Source: Caldilineaceae bacterium (lineage in GTDB: Bacteria; Chloroflexota; Anaerolineae; Caldilineales; Caldilineaceae). From it: a stretch of 53,929 nt of DNA. The notes below the pieces were generated by a model that was given only the letters and a program-made list of their open reading frames with translations, searched no databases and was not told where the DNA came from. The position numbers and the translations under genes were made by a program. Each line of letters opens with the position of its first letter. The stretch's first letter is position 1. The stretch is from positions 1-53,929 of the forward strand of contig JAGRCP010000040.1 of NCBI GenBank assembly GCA_020433455.1, in the 5' to 3' direction. Of this stretch, positions 35,815 through 43,033 are shown piece by piece.

Positions 35815-37350
35815 TTATGATTCGGCCAGCGCGGCCTCCACTGCCTGGCGCAGAGGCAGGCAGGATGCGGCAATGATGCGCTCGCGCAACAACTCATCGA
35901 ACCCGCCGTTCAGCGCCTGTTCAGCGCAGGCCTCGAACGCGGTCCGGGCCGCATCCAAATCGGCGCGCCGGGCAAGCAAATCGCCCTGCTCCCGCATGAT
36001 GTCGGCCCGCTGAAAATAGGTCAGCCCCAATGACTCATACGCCTGGGCTGTCAGACGGTAGTGAGAGGCGCCGGCGAAGTAGTCGCGCGCCTGGGTCAAT
36101 TGGGCCTCGGCCTGGGCAAAAGAGGCCAGCGCATCATCAAACGCATGTTGGACATAGGCGCTCTCGCCCTGCAGGCGGGCGGTCATGCCCAGGCCGAGAG
36201 TCGCCAACTCCTCCACCAGTTCATCGCCCTGGGCCCGGGCCAGTTCCTGAGCCGTAGCGTAGGCAGTCGCAGCCGCGTCCAGTTCAGACGGCGAGTCCAG
36301 GCGCTCTTGGGGCGAAATTTCCTGGGCGCGGAAAAAGTGTACGCTGCCCAGGCCGTTATGGGCCCGGGCGTAATCGGGACGCACGGTAACCGCGGTTTGA
36401 AATGCCGTTTCCGCCGCATCATCATTGCCCAGAAAAAGCTCCTCGCGCCCGATGAAAAAGTAGAGGATTTCCCGACCCTCGTCAGCCTGCCAGTCGCCCA
36501 GGGCCTCTTCGCCCCGGCGCAGCAGAACCAGGGCCTCTTCCGTCCGCCCCAGCACCTCGTGGGTCAATCCCGCGGTGAGCCAAAAAAGCGCTTCTGTACG
36601 CGTGCGCAGACGTTCGCCCACAGTCGCGTTGACGATTGGATCGCCGACGTCAAAGGCCGCCGGAAGGGTGATGGGACTCCCCAACGCATAAGGGCCGACA
36701 ATGGTCGCTGTCTCATCATTCATGCGCGGGCTGAGATAAAATTCCAGGTCCAGCCCCGTGGGGGAATTTTCCACCACATAACCGTAAATGACCATGTGCG
36801 CGCCGATGCGCTCGGCCAGCTTGCGGGCATGCTCGGCCCGCGCCTGGGGCGTTGCGCCGCGAATCGCCCGGAGCGCCACGTTTTGGGCCGTATCCGTGCG
36901 CGAGTCATGCCAAATGACGGTTGAATCGATCAGCGGCACATCGGGCGTTTCCGCGTAGACCGCAGCCAATTGTTCATAAAACCAGGCGCTCAAGGCGCGG
37001 CTCTCATCCGTCACCCGAACCGTATCGCCGTCCAGCGCGCCAAATTGGGCCACGGCGATATTAAACTGGCCCTGCATTTGGGCCGGATTCCAAAGCGGCT
37101 CCGCCAGCGGATAACCGAAATACCCGACGAGAAGGAGCAGCGCCAGCAAAATGCCCGCGACGTAGGGCGTAATGTTGCGGCCGCCCACGTTGAGCTGGAA
37201 AATGTTCTTGCCCACCGCCACGTTGGATGCGCCTGCATCCACATCCGCAATGATGACGTCGCGCCAGCGTCCGCTGCGCAATCGTTCCCACGTGCGCCGG
37301 AGCCAACTTTCGGCTGGATTCGGTTCGCGGTCAGGCGGTTGTATGGTCAT
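35815..37350 (-). CDS. Membrane TPR protein of the CHAT operon
   Basis: A 511-residue protein with one membrane helix (about 62-83). The basic N-terminal segment points to a cytosolic side and carries the motif 'DVIIADVDAGASNVAVGKNI' (31-50). Outside, residues 95-240 form an alpha/beta domain and residues 245-500 contain TPR-like helices ('AFQTAVTVRPDYARAHNGLGSVHF'). The gene overlaps the CHAT gene by ATGA. The cytosolic motif is nearly identical to one in the CHAT protein, so I infer a scaffold or sensor that recruits the protease. Function not established. Confidence 0.75.
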   Translation of the reverse strand: MTIQPPDREPNPAESWLRRTWERLRSGRWRDVIIADVDAGASNVAVGKNIFQLNVGGRNITPYVAGILLALLLLVGYFGYPLAEPLWNPAQMQGQFNIAVAQFGALDGDTVRVTDESRALSAWFYEQLAAVYAETPDVPLIDSTVIWHDSRTDTAQNVALRAIRGATPQARAEHARKLAERIGAHMVIYGYVVENSPTGLDLEFYLSPRMNDETATIVGPYALGSPITLPAAFDVGDPIVNATVGERLRTRTEALFWLTAGLTHEVLGRTEEALVLLRRGEEALGDWQADEGREILYFFIGREELFLGNDDAAETAFQTAVTVRPDYARAHNGLGSVHFFRAQEISPQERLDSPSELDAAATAYATAQELARAQGDELVEELATLGLGMTARLQGESAYVQHAFDDALASFAQAEAQLTQARDYFAGASHYRLTAQAYESLGLTYFQRADIMREQGDLLARRADLDAARTAFEACAEQALNGGFDELLRERIIAASCLPLRQAVEAALAES

Positions 37351-38954
37351 TGATCAAAACGCAGGCGAACCCATTCGACGACCTCGCCGTCGCTCCGGCC
37401 CAGGATGCGCCCCACCGCGGCCAGGCCAAAAAGTTCGCCCAGCCCGGAGCCCAATTCAGGCAGATTCTCCAGCAGCCAGTCTCCCGCTTTCATGATGGTG
37501 CGGCTGCGGGGCGCTTCGTCCTCGTCAAGCCCGGTCAATTCCTCCTCCAGGCGGCGCAATTGATAAGCGCCCTCCTCGCGCCGGGCCGGGTCCGCCCCTG
37601 CCAGGACGGCGTACAGTTGCGCAAACCGGTTCGCGATGGCCGCCGGGTCATCGGGCTGGGACGGACCCAGGACTGCATGGATTTTCTGGGTGATGTTCTT
37701 CCCAATCGCAACATTGCGGGCTCCCGACCCCACAGAGGCGATAATCACGTCGCCGCTCACGTTGCCGCCCGGGCTGGGCCCGCCTGCTTGGCCTGGGTCG
37801 TCGGGCAGCCGAGTCCACCAGGGCGCGGACTGCGGGTTGTTCATGCTTGCCTCCTCCACTGCGGGCTGAAAGAGCGCGCCGTCAGGCGCGCGTAAATGGA
37901 GCGTAGGCGTGGCCCACTCCACGGAAGCGGGCTCGGCCAGGTTCATAGCCTTGCGCGCTTCGGCAACGGCCCCATCGACCGGATAAAAATTGGCCAACGC
38001 AGCGTAGAATGCCCGGCTGAATTCTGTGGCGGCGTCATCGCTTACGGGGTACTGCATGGCCACAACCGCGGGCAGCCCCCGCTGCACCAATGCCCCGGCC
38101 ATACTGGAAAAACGGCCTGCCGCATGACCCGCCGCGCTCTGACACGCATTCAGCACAATCAGCCGCAAGGAATGCAGGTCGCCCAGCAGGTGGGCAAGCT
38201 GCATGGCGCTGCGCCGGGCCGCCAGGCCCGCGGCATCATGCAGCGCCATTTCGCCTGTCCCATCATAACGATTAAATTCAGCGTGACCTATGAAGTGGAT
38301 CACATGCCACCGATCTGCCTGCAGTGCGGCCTGCAAGGCGGGCCAGGTAGGCGGCTCCAGCCACGTGAGGGTCAGCAATCCGGCATCTATCGGCCCTGCA
38401 AGCGCCTGGGCCATGCGTTGCTTTTCCCTATCAATGTCCAATGTCTCCAAATCAGCCGGACTTGCCGCCACGCCCAGCAGATTGACAGGCGGCTCGAGAG
38501 TCAGGGTTTGGGACGGCGCGTTCACTTCCAGGAAACGCACGATGGGCGTATGGCGCGATAGACCCACGAACGCGCCCGCCTGCTCATCGAAGAGCAACTC
38601 CCACGGCATCAGCGCCAATTCAGGCGGATTAACGCGCAGCTGAAGGCGCAGACCTTGGCCACGATCTTTGGCTACGCGCAGGGAGACATCCCACGCGCTG
38701 CGTAACTCGTCATGAAAGAGCGCGTCAAAGAGGACCGCGCCCGCCTCCCGGGCCAGCGAGGGCGCCTGGGCCGAGAAATTCAGCCGTGCGTCATCCAGCG
38801 CGGCCAGTAGTTGCTGAAAGCGAGACATATCCGAGGGCAGCGCCAGTGCGCCCCGGGCCTGACCGGCGGGAGAGTTGAGCACGGCAACGACGTACTCACC
38901 CGCGCCGCCGCTATTGACGGCAAGTTCCAGCGTTTGGTAGGTAAGTGCGGACAT
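37347..38954 (-). CDS. CHAT-domain caspase-like protease
   Basis: A 535-residue protein with a CHAT peptidase domain (about 150-360). The catalytic His224 (HVIHFIGHAEF) and Cys271 (IVLNACQSAAG) are intact. The N-terminal 130 residues have the usual beta-rich CHAT-associated region ending in 'PPELALMPWELLFDE'. After a Gly/Pro linker comes the motif 'VSGDVIIASVGSGARNVAIG' (399-418), then an all-helical tail (430-535). I use the ATG ending at 38954; the open frame continues to a TTG upstream without support. CHAT proteases in bacteria are often activated effectors; the target is unknown. Confidence 0.88.
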   Translation of the reverse strand: MSALTYQTLELAVNSGGAGEYVVAVLNSPAGQARGALALPSDMSRFQQLLAALDDARLNFSAQAPSLAREAGAVLFDALFHDELRSAWDVSLRVAKDRGQGLRLQLRVNPPELALMPWELLFDEQAGAFVGLSRHTPIVRFLEVNAPSQTLTLEPPVNLLGVAASPADLETLDIDREKQRMAQALAGPIDAGLLTLTWLEPPTWPALQAALQADRWHVIHFIGHAEFNRYDGTGEMALHDAAGLAARRSAMQLAHLLGDLHSLRLIVLNACQSAAGHAAGRFSSMAGALVQRGLPAVVAMQYPVSDDAATEFSRAFYAALANFYPVDGAVAEARKAMNLAEPASVEWATPTLHLRAPDGALFQPAVEEASMNNPQSAPWWTRLPDDPGQAGGPSPGGNVSGDVIIASVGSGARNVAIGKNITQKIHAVLGPSQPDDPAAIANRFAQLYAVLAGADPARREEGAYQLRRLEEELTGLDEDEAPRSRTIMKAGDWLLENLPELGSGLGELFGLAAVGRILGRSDGEVVEWVRLRFDQ

Positions 38955-39217
38955 GGGCTTGGAATCGACAAAAAAAGTGACATTTACATGAATTATTACG
39001 GGTAGAGCGGGGACTGTCAAGCGTCATTTGAGGGTTGCAGCAATGCCAAATGAGTTCCCCATGGGCGATTGCGCGCCACGGAGAGATGAAAATGATCCTA
39101 TTTTCAGGGCAGGAATTATGGAGGGGAATGCCAGATTTCCAGACCGTCAATCATGAAATCGAAAAGCTCAGGACAAGGGTGAAGCGTTTGGTGACGAGGC
39201 CGCTGAAGGCGCTGCCC

Positions 39218-39245
39218 CGGTTGCCGCTCCTTCGACAGGCTCGGG
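39218..39245. repeat. Dispersed micro-repeat copy (CCTTCGACAGGCTC type)
   Basis: CCTTCGACAGGCTCGGGACAGGCT is inserted in the RHS fragment at the YYYP codons; net insertion relative to the intact RHS copy is 23 bases. The same site is filled in the second fragment at 42431-42460. Related copies lie at 39319-39342 (inverse) and 39492-39517. Confidence 0.8.
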
Positions 39246-39318
39246 ACAGGCTCCGGGGTAGTAATACTCCCGCTCAGCAATGGTTCCGTCCTGGCGAATG
39301 ATGACGCTGCTGGAGCCT

Positions 39319-39342
39319 AAACTTGTCCTGAGCTTATCGAAG
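39319..39342. repeat. Dispersed micro-repeat copy (CTTGTCCTGAGC type)
   Basis: ACTTGTCCTGAGCTTATCGAAGG is the reverse-complement form of the micro-repeat, inserted between 'LLRDH' and 'GSSSV' of the RHS frame. The intact RHS copy reads straight through this point, giving a 23-base net insertion. Confidence 0.8.
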
Positions 39343-39489
39343 GATGGTCGCGCAAAAGGGAGAAGACGCCGTTACTGGTGGCGTATCCCGTGCGGCGCAG
39401 GGCGATGACGCCGTCGGGTCCGGCGTAATAGCGGGTGTTGGCGCCACCGGGTTGCCATTCGTAGAGGCCGTCAAGATAGACGGTGGTCA

Positions 39490-39520
39490 GTGCTTGGCCC
39501 GAGCCTGCCGAAGGATTGAC
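39490..39520. repeat. Dispersed micro-repeat copy, in-frame
   Basis: GTGCTTGGCCCGAGCCTGCC and the following GAAGGATT are a divergent inverse copy. It adds 21 bases, so the frame stays open and the peptide gains 'PSAGSGQA'. The intact RHS copy lacks it. Confidence 0.75.
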
Positions 39521-39726
39521 GGTTCCTACGGTGCGGTTGCCGTCTGCGTCGTAGACGAATTCACCGATGAGGGTGCTGCCCTGCTTGACCGCTGTCAGCC
39601 GATTCTCATAGTCGAAGTCCACAGTGTAGGCTGTGCCGGAGATGGTGCGACTGGTCTGGTTGCCGTTGGCGTCATAGCCGTAGCTGTTGCCGTGGGCGGC
39701 CGTGACGGCGTGGGGCTGAGGAATAA

Positions 39727-39765
39727 AAAAACGGGTCAGTCGATTGAATCGACTGACCCGTTTTT
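39727..39765. terminator. Two-way hairpin terminator beside RHS fragment 1
   Basis: AAAAACGGGTCAGTCGATT and AATCGACTGACCCGTTTTT are perfect 19-base arms with one base between them. Poly-A and poly-T ends make it functional on both strands. On the minus strand it directly follows a sequence like a tmRNA 3' end (39766-39790). Confidence 0.85.
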
Positions 39766-40162
39766 AGTGCGGAGACGACGGGAGTCGCCCCCTCACGTGT
39801 ACACAATCGGTCATGATATTTCCCAAACATCGATCGCCAGGCATTGGCAAGCTTTTGCGGGCTACGACTCTGCTCTAGACGCCGAGCCCGGATAACTTTA
39901 TGTGTTATACTGCGTGCAATTTGAGACCAGTAGTTTTCTCTGCGGATAGGTCTGGTGACAAACTGCGGGTTTCATTCTGATTTCAGTATAGAAATTGTGG
40001 TTCTTCCTATGGTTTTTAAAAACACCGTCTTTCGCTGAAGGTCCGTCCTGCCTCTCTCTGGTCGATGCGTTGGGGCGATCCATTCTAAAGCCGCTATTTC
40101 CATGGTGTGGGCGGTATGGTCTGAGTTGAGTGGCATGGTATCAGACGGACTTGTCCTGCCAC
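39766..40162. other. Intergenic stretch without recognised gene; possible att remnant and small RNA
   Basis: The minus strand at 39768-39790 reads GACTCCCGTCGTCTCCGCA, similar to the 3' end of bacterial tmRNA genes, but the T-loop is defective and no tmRNA body or tag codons are found upstream. A TATAAC -10-like box (39904-39909) could start a transcript of about 130-170 bases ending at the terminator. A short frame at 39972-40166 overlaps the antitoxin-like gene by ATGA, but its translation resembles no protein I know. Confidence 0.35.
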
Positions 40163-40342
40163 TCATTGGGACATAGCCTCGCCATATTTTTCGTTCACTA
40201 CTTGCTGGCGGGTATCTCTCAATTCCTCTAGGAGTGCATCCTCGGTTAGGCCTTGAGCAACTGCTTCATGACCGACTTCTTTGGATAGATCTCGATGAAG
40301 ATGTGTTATCTGGAGACGCCGAAATGCCTCGTACTTTTTCAT
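40163..40342 (-). CDS. Small antitoxin-like protein
   Basis: A 59-residue protein: 'GLTEDALLEELRDTRQQVVNEKYGEA' (quoted in parts: GLTEDALLEELRDTRQ, QVVNEKYGEA) resembles the C-terminal helix of type II antitoxins that end in 'R..v..erYg'. The start is the ATG ending at 40342, one base after the stop of the upstream small gene. No toxin gene of recognisable family follows, so it may be an orphan. Call is by resemblance only. Confidence 0.5.
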   Translation of the reverse strand: MKKYEAFRRLQITHLHRDLSKEVGHEAVAQGLTEDALLEELRDTRQQVVNEKYGEAMSQ

Positions 40343-40343
40343 G

Positions 40344-40538
40344 TTAATCACGCGTACTTCTGGATAGATAATCAGTATAGCGGTCGGATAATTCAGCGTC
40401 TTCGCTGACGAATTCACCGGAAACAGGTTTGAGCATGCCTCGCACTCGATCTAGCGAATTTTCAGACGCATCGGACTTCATTACCCGGCGGTTGATTAGG
40501 CGAATCAGTGTCTCGACGAGCGACAACTGTTCCTCCAT
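40344..40538 (-). CDS. Small protein, antitoxin-like
   Basis: A 64-residue protein with a helical N-terminus (EEQLSLVETLIRLINRR) and the C-terminal pattern 'RGMLKPVSGEFVSEDAELSDRYTDYL', given in parts RGMLKP and DAELSDRYTDYL. Small antitoxins often carry 'irGmlkp..p.sDaEl...y..yL'. It has no good Shine-Dalgarno sequence. It is coupled to the next gene by a one-base gap. Confidence 0.45.
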   Translation of the reverse strand: MEEQLSLVETLIRLINRRVMKSDASENSLDRVRGMLKPVSGEFVSEDAELSDRYTDYLSRSTRD

Positions 40539-40915
40539 CGGTAATTTTCAATTTCGGCAACAAGCTCTTGATAAACCATGATTCACGTCTCGAAAGCATA
40601 TACTACAGATTCAGTCGCTTCAATCGGTTTCCCGCGCTTTCCCATCCACTGAGACCACAAAGACCCGTGATCTTCGTTCGGTCAGTTCTTGCGCCAGCCA
40701 GCTGATCGACCTCAGGATTAGCTGGCTGGTTACCCGTTTATGTAACCAGCCAGCAACCCTGTGGCGGCAACGGCATCGATGACATCTTCTTGGCGATTGC
40801 TATCGATTGTTTGAACGGCTTCACTCTATTTCATGGATCCGCTATCCGCCGTTGGGATGGCTCTATCAAAACGGCGATCTGACTGTAACATGTCTGGACT
40901 GCCACAACGATCGCA
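40539..40915. other. Intergenic stretch with a three-part palindrome, no gene
   Basis: No coding sequence is recognised here. At 40692-40754 three mutually complementary segments stand in line: CCAGCCAGCT, AGCTGGCTGGTTAC and GTAACCAGCCAGC. The last two form a perfect 13-bp stem with an 8-base loop (40721-40754); the first two form a competing 10-bp stem. Confidence 0.65.
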
Positions 40916-41203
40916 CTAATGACCTCGATGCTGGGCAACGTATGCATCCAGGAGGTTTCGGATCATGCGCTGATAGGGTGCGCCCAATTCCTGCGCCTTC
41001 TCGCGAAAAAAGGTCACAGATTCCTTACTGAGCGCAATCGTGATCTTCTCCGTTTCCGGTTCCTTGAGCACAAGCGCCTCAGGCGAAGGAAGAAAGTCCT
41101 TTACAATCACCATTTCATTCTCGGCAACTTCGCCGAAGTCAAATGGATCATCTTGATATTGAGCAACTTCATCAGCCTTTCTTGGCGGTTCGAGTTCTTT
41201 CAT
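40916..41203 (-). CDS. brnA: BrnA-family antitoxin
   Basis: A 95-residue antitoxin. The C-terminal half is a ribbon-helix-helix-like domain ('KITIALSKESVTFFREKAQELGAPYQRMIRNLLDAY', in parts: KITIALSKESVTFF, GAPYQRMIRNLLDAY), the part that binds DNA; the acidic N-terminus contacts the toxin. The ATG ending at 41203 overlaps the brnT stop codon. Known BrnA proteins repress their own operon; the palindrome over the brnT start is the likely site. Confidence 0.88.
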   Translation of the reverse strand: MKELEPPRKADEVAQYQDDPFDFGEVAENEMVIVKDFLPSPEALVLKEPETEKITIALSKESVTFFREKAQELGAPYQRMIRNLLDAYVAQHRGH

Positions 41204-41484
41204 GGTTGTCCTTTCTGCCGATAGTACAGACCGCGCATCTTGCGCCAGTATCCGGCACCGAAGATCCTGATCGTTGAGGCGCGCATCGTGAAGCGTACAG
41301 TCACGATACCCGTTCCGATATCGCCAACACAGAACCATCTATCTTCGGTTTCGCTATGCAACGAGTCTTGGATGATGAGACGATAAGGATCCTGAAATGC
41401 ACGCTGCGCTTCCTCGAAGCCGACACCGTGCTTCTCCTGGTTTTCGTGATTCTTCTTCTCATCCCACTCAAAATTTGCTACCAT
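41200..41484 (-). CDS. brnT: BrnT-family ribonuclease toxin
   Basis: A 94-residue toxin with the BrnT signature 'FEWDEKKNHENQEKHGVGFEEA', in parts FEWDEKKNHENQEKHGV and FEEAQRAF, then 'DRWFCVGD...VRFTMRASTIRIF' and 'RKMRGLYY'. BrnT has a RelE-like fold and is an RNase that stops translation. The ATG ending at 41484 lies inside a 22-base palindrome. Toxin-first order is normal for this family. Confidence 0.9.
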   Translation of the reverse strand: MVANFEWDEKKNHENQEKHGVGFEEAQRAFQDPYRLIIQDSLHSETEDRWFCVGDIGTGIVTVRFTMRASTIRIFGAGYWRKMRGLYYRQKGQP

Positions 41485-41498
41485 ATAGATATGGTAGC
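41477..41498. promoter_or_regulatory. Palindromic operator over the brnT start codon
   Basis: GCTACCATAT, the 2-base centre AG and ATATGGTAGC form a perfect palindrome that contains the brnT ATG. It is the expected place for BrnA autoregulation and could also block ribosome binding as an RNA hairpin. Confidence 0.7.
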
Positions 41499-41624
41499 AT
41501 GTATTGCCATTTTTGCAATACTTTTTTTGTGGCGTGTCAAATAACGGGCGATAATGTACCACCCATTCACACCCAAGATGTCGTATGGTCAAAAAACCTC
41601 ATCTGCGGTGCATTTCAGTCGAGT

Positions 41625-42035
41625 ATGATCATCCGTATTTTCCAGCCCGAGACTGTCCTTGGCCGGCATCGTCAGTTGGTGAAACGCAAGTGGACCTACA
41701 ATTCAAAAGGTCGCGGTGGCCGACCAAGGATCGATCAGGAGCTTGAACGTCTGGTTATTCGGTTTACTCAGGAGAATCATGACTGGGGCTATGACCGAAT
41801 TGAAGGTGAGTATCTCGACAAGATCATCGTTGTCAACCAAGCACATTTGCGCTCAGTGCTGACTGAATACGTTGAGCTCTATAGTGCGCGTCGACCTCAT
41901 CAAGGAATTGGTCAGCAATCTCCGATCATTCGGTTGCCTGAAAAGCCGGAAGGTTTGGTGCAGAGACGGCCTGTGCTGGGTGGCCTCATTAACACAATCA
42001 CCATCAGCACACGCTGCTGTGGTGCTGCCGGTTAA
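41625..42035 (+). pseudogene. Internally deleted integrase-core transposase
   Basis: The N-terminal half reads 'RHRQLVKRKWTYNSKGRGGRP...GYDRIEGE' (helix-turn-helix and start of the catalytic domain). It then jumps to the C-terminal part 'VLTEYVELYSARRPHQGIGQ' and 'GLVQRRPVLGGLI'. The stretch that should hold the Asp-Asp catalytic residues is missing, while the frame stays open. The 3' end runs into RHS-derived sequence on the other strand near 41990. Confidence 0.8.
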
Positions 42036-42547
42036 CCATTTGGCAGCCAATGGAATCAAACGAGCGGCTTGTCTTCCGACGCCCCATCCACCGACCAAGC
42101 CTGCAGCAAGCGTAGCCGGATCGCGCCAGCCGGTTTGCAGCTTCGCATTTCCGCCCCAGTCAACATACACTCCGGGTGTTACACGGTTGTAGATTAGCGT
42201 GTTGCGGAATGGCGCTAAAACGCAGAGGGTTATTCCGCACGTACGCCAGCCGATTGAGGTCTTGCGGATTGCCCGGATCCGGCACAAGCGTATCCGCGCT
42301 GACAAACCGGCCAAGCTGCGCGTCATACCAACGCGCATTGTAGTAGCTCAGCCCCTCACCGCCGAGCAGGCCGGCTTCGTGGTATTGCCCGATGAATCGT
42401 TTGGTCGTAAGACTGCTGAAGGCGCTGCCCCGGTTGCCGCTCCTTCGTCAGGCTCAGGACAGGCTCCGGGGTAGTAGTACTCTCGCTTGGCAATGGTTCC
42501 GTCCTGGCGAATGATGACGCTGCTACTTGGTCTCTGTTAAAGCTCAT
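41990..42547 (-). pseudogene. RHS fragment 2 with micro-insertion and frameshifts
   Basis: Minus-strand frames give RHS tip sequence: SSSVIIRQDGTIAKREYYYP, then the same micro-repeat as fragment 1, then after a frameshift 'GQYHEAGLLGGEGLSYYNAR', 'VSADTLVPDPGNPQDLNR' and 'AYVRNNPL'. A further shift leads to 'VDWGGNAKLQTGWRDP' and 'ACADGDCVNEA', typical of pre-toxin linkers. The toxin domain itself is gone, cut off by the transposase remnant. Confidence 0.82.
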
Positions 42548-43033
42548 TCAGGTACATTCCTCCTTGGATACATCAGAGCGCCGGGGTGCAACTACACGGA
42601 CAATATAAATTGTAGAATACTGCCCGTCGAACTCCACGGCAGCATCTGTTAGTACAGAAATCCATAGGCGGTCACCAGAAATTTCCAAAACGAAAGGTTC
42701 ATCCATTACCAGTGTGATTGATTTAGGGCCTTCTGAATGAACAGTCCAAGTATTCGGATCGAGAGAGGATTTATAATAATCTATTACTCCTTCTAAATCA
42801 GATCCGTTTGTACCAAACAATTGCTGTATAGAAACGGACGCGCACTTAGCAACAAGTGCACCATTCGTTCCGGATTTCTCTTCGAGTAGAACGCTATCTG
42901 GAGGCATCGGCAACTGAGTTGCGATATCCTTTACTCGATCCAATTGACCACAACTACTAACAATTATTAGACAGCAAGCACATAAAACCAATCGCAAACC
43001 TAAATATGTTTTCTTCCAAAGATACATAATCAA
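42548..43033 (-). CDS. Lipoprotein next to the RHS toxin; candidate immunity protein
   Basis: A 161-residue lipoprotein (signal 'LRLVLCACCLIIVSSCGQ'; Cys in VSSC lipidated). The mature part is a small alpha/beta domain ('VIDYYKSSLDPNTWTVHSEG', 'ISGDRLWISVL', 'YSTIYIVRVV'). It starts right at the RHS stop codon, so it is translationally linked. It is visibly AT-richer than the surroundings, like the RHS C-terminal module, suggesting the two arrived together. Outer-face location would suit protection against a cell-wall-directed toxin; that role is inferred. Confidence 0.65.
   Translation of the reverse strand: MIMYLWKKTYLGLRLVLCACCLIIVSSCGQLDRVKDIATQLPMPPDSVLLEEKSGTNGALVAKCASVSIQQLFGTNGSDLEGVIDYYKSSLDPNTWTVHSEGPKSITLVMDEPFVLEISGDRLWISVLTDAAVEFDGQYSTIYIVRVVAPRRSDVSKEECT

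Larger units (their letters stand above)
39160..39720 (-). pseudogene. RHS/YD-repeat fragment 1, with micro-insertions
   Basis: Minus-strand translation gives RHS core sequence (HAVTAAHGNSYGYDANGNQT, VDFDYENRLTAVKQGS, YEWQPGGANTRYYAGPDG, LLRDH, SSSVIIRQDG, EYYYP), closely related to the intact copy at 43.9-44.5 kb. Three insertions of 23, 23 and 21 net bases (39310-39345, 39218-39245, 39490-39520) are absent from that copy; two of them break the frame. The upstream end stops abruptly at 39720, at a terminator. This is a displaced, dead RHS tip. Confidence 0.85.

Noticed and set aside
39766-40130. A complete tmRNA gene
   Set aside because: The 3' end is tmRNA-like, but no 5' GGGG...TTCGAC end and no tag reading frame ending in ALAA are found, and the T-loop is defective.
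39972-40166. PIN or RelE toxin after the antitoxin-like genes
   Set aside because: The frame overlaps by ATGA as a toxin would, but the translation lacks any toxin motif and looks like noncoding sequence.
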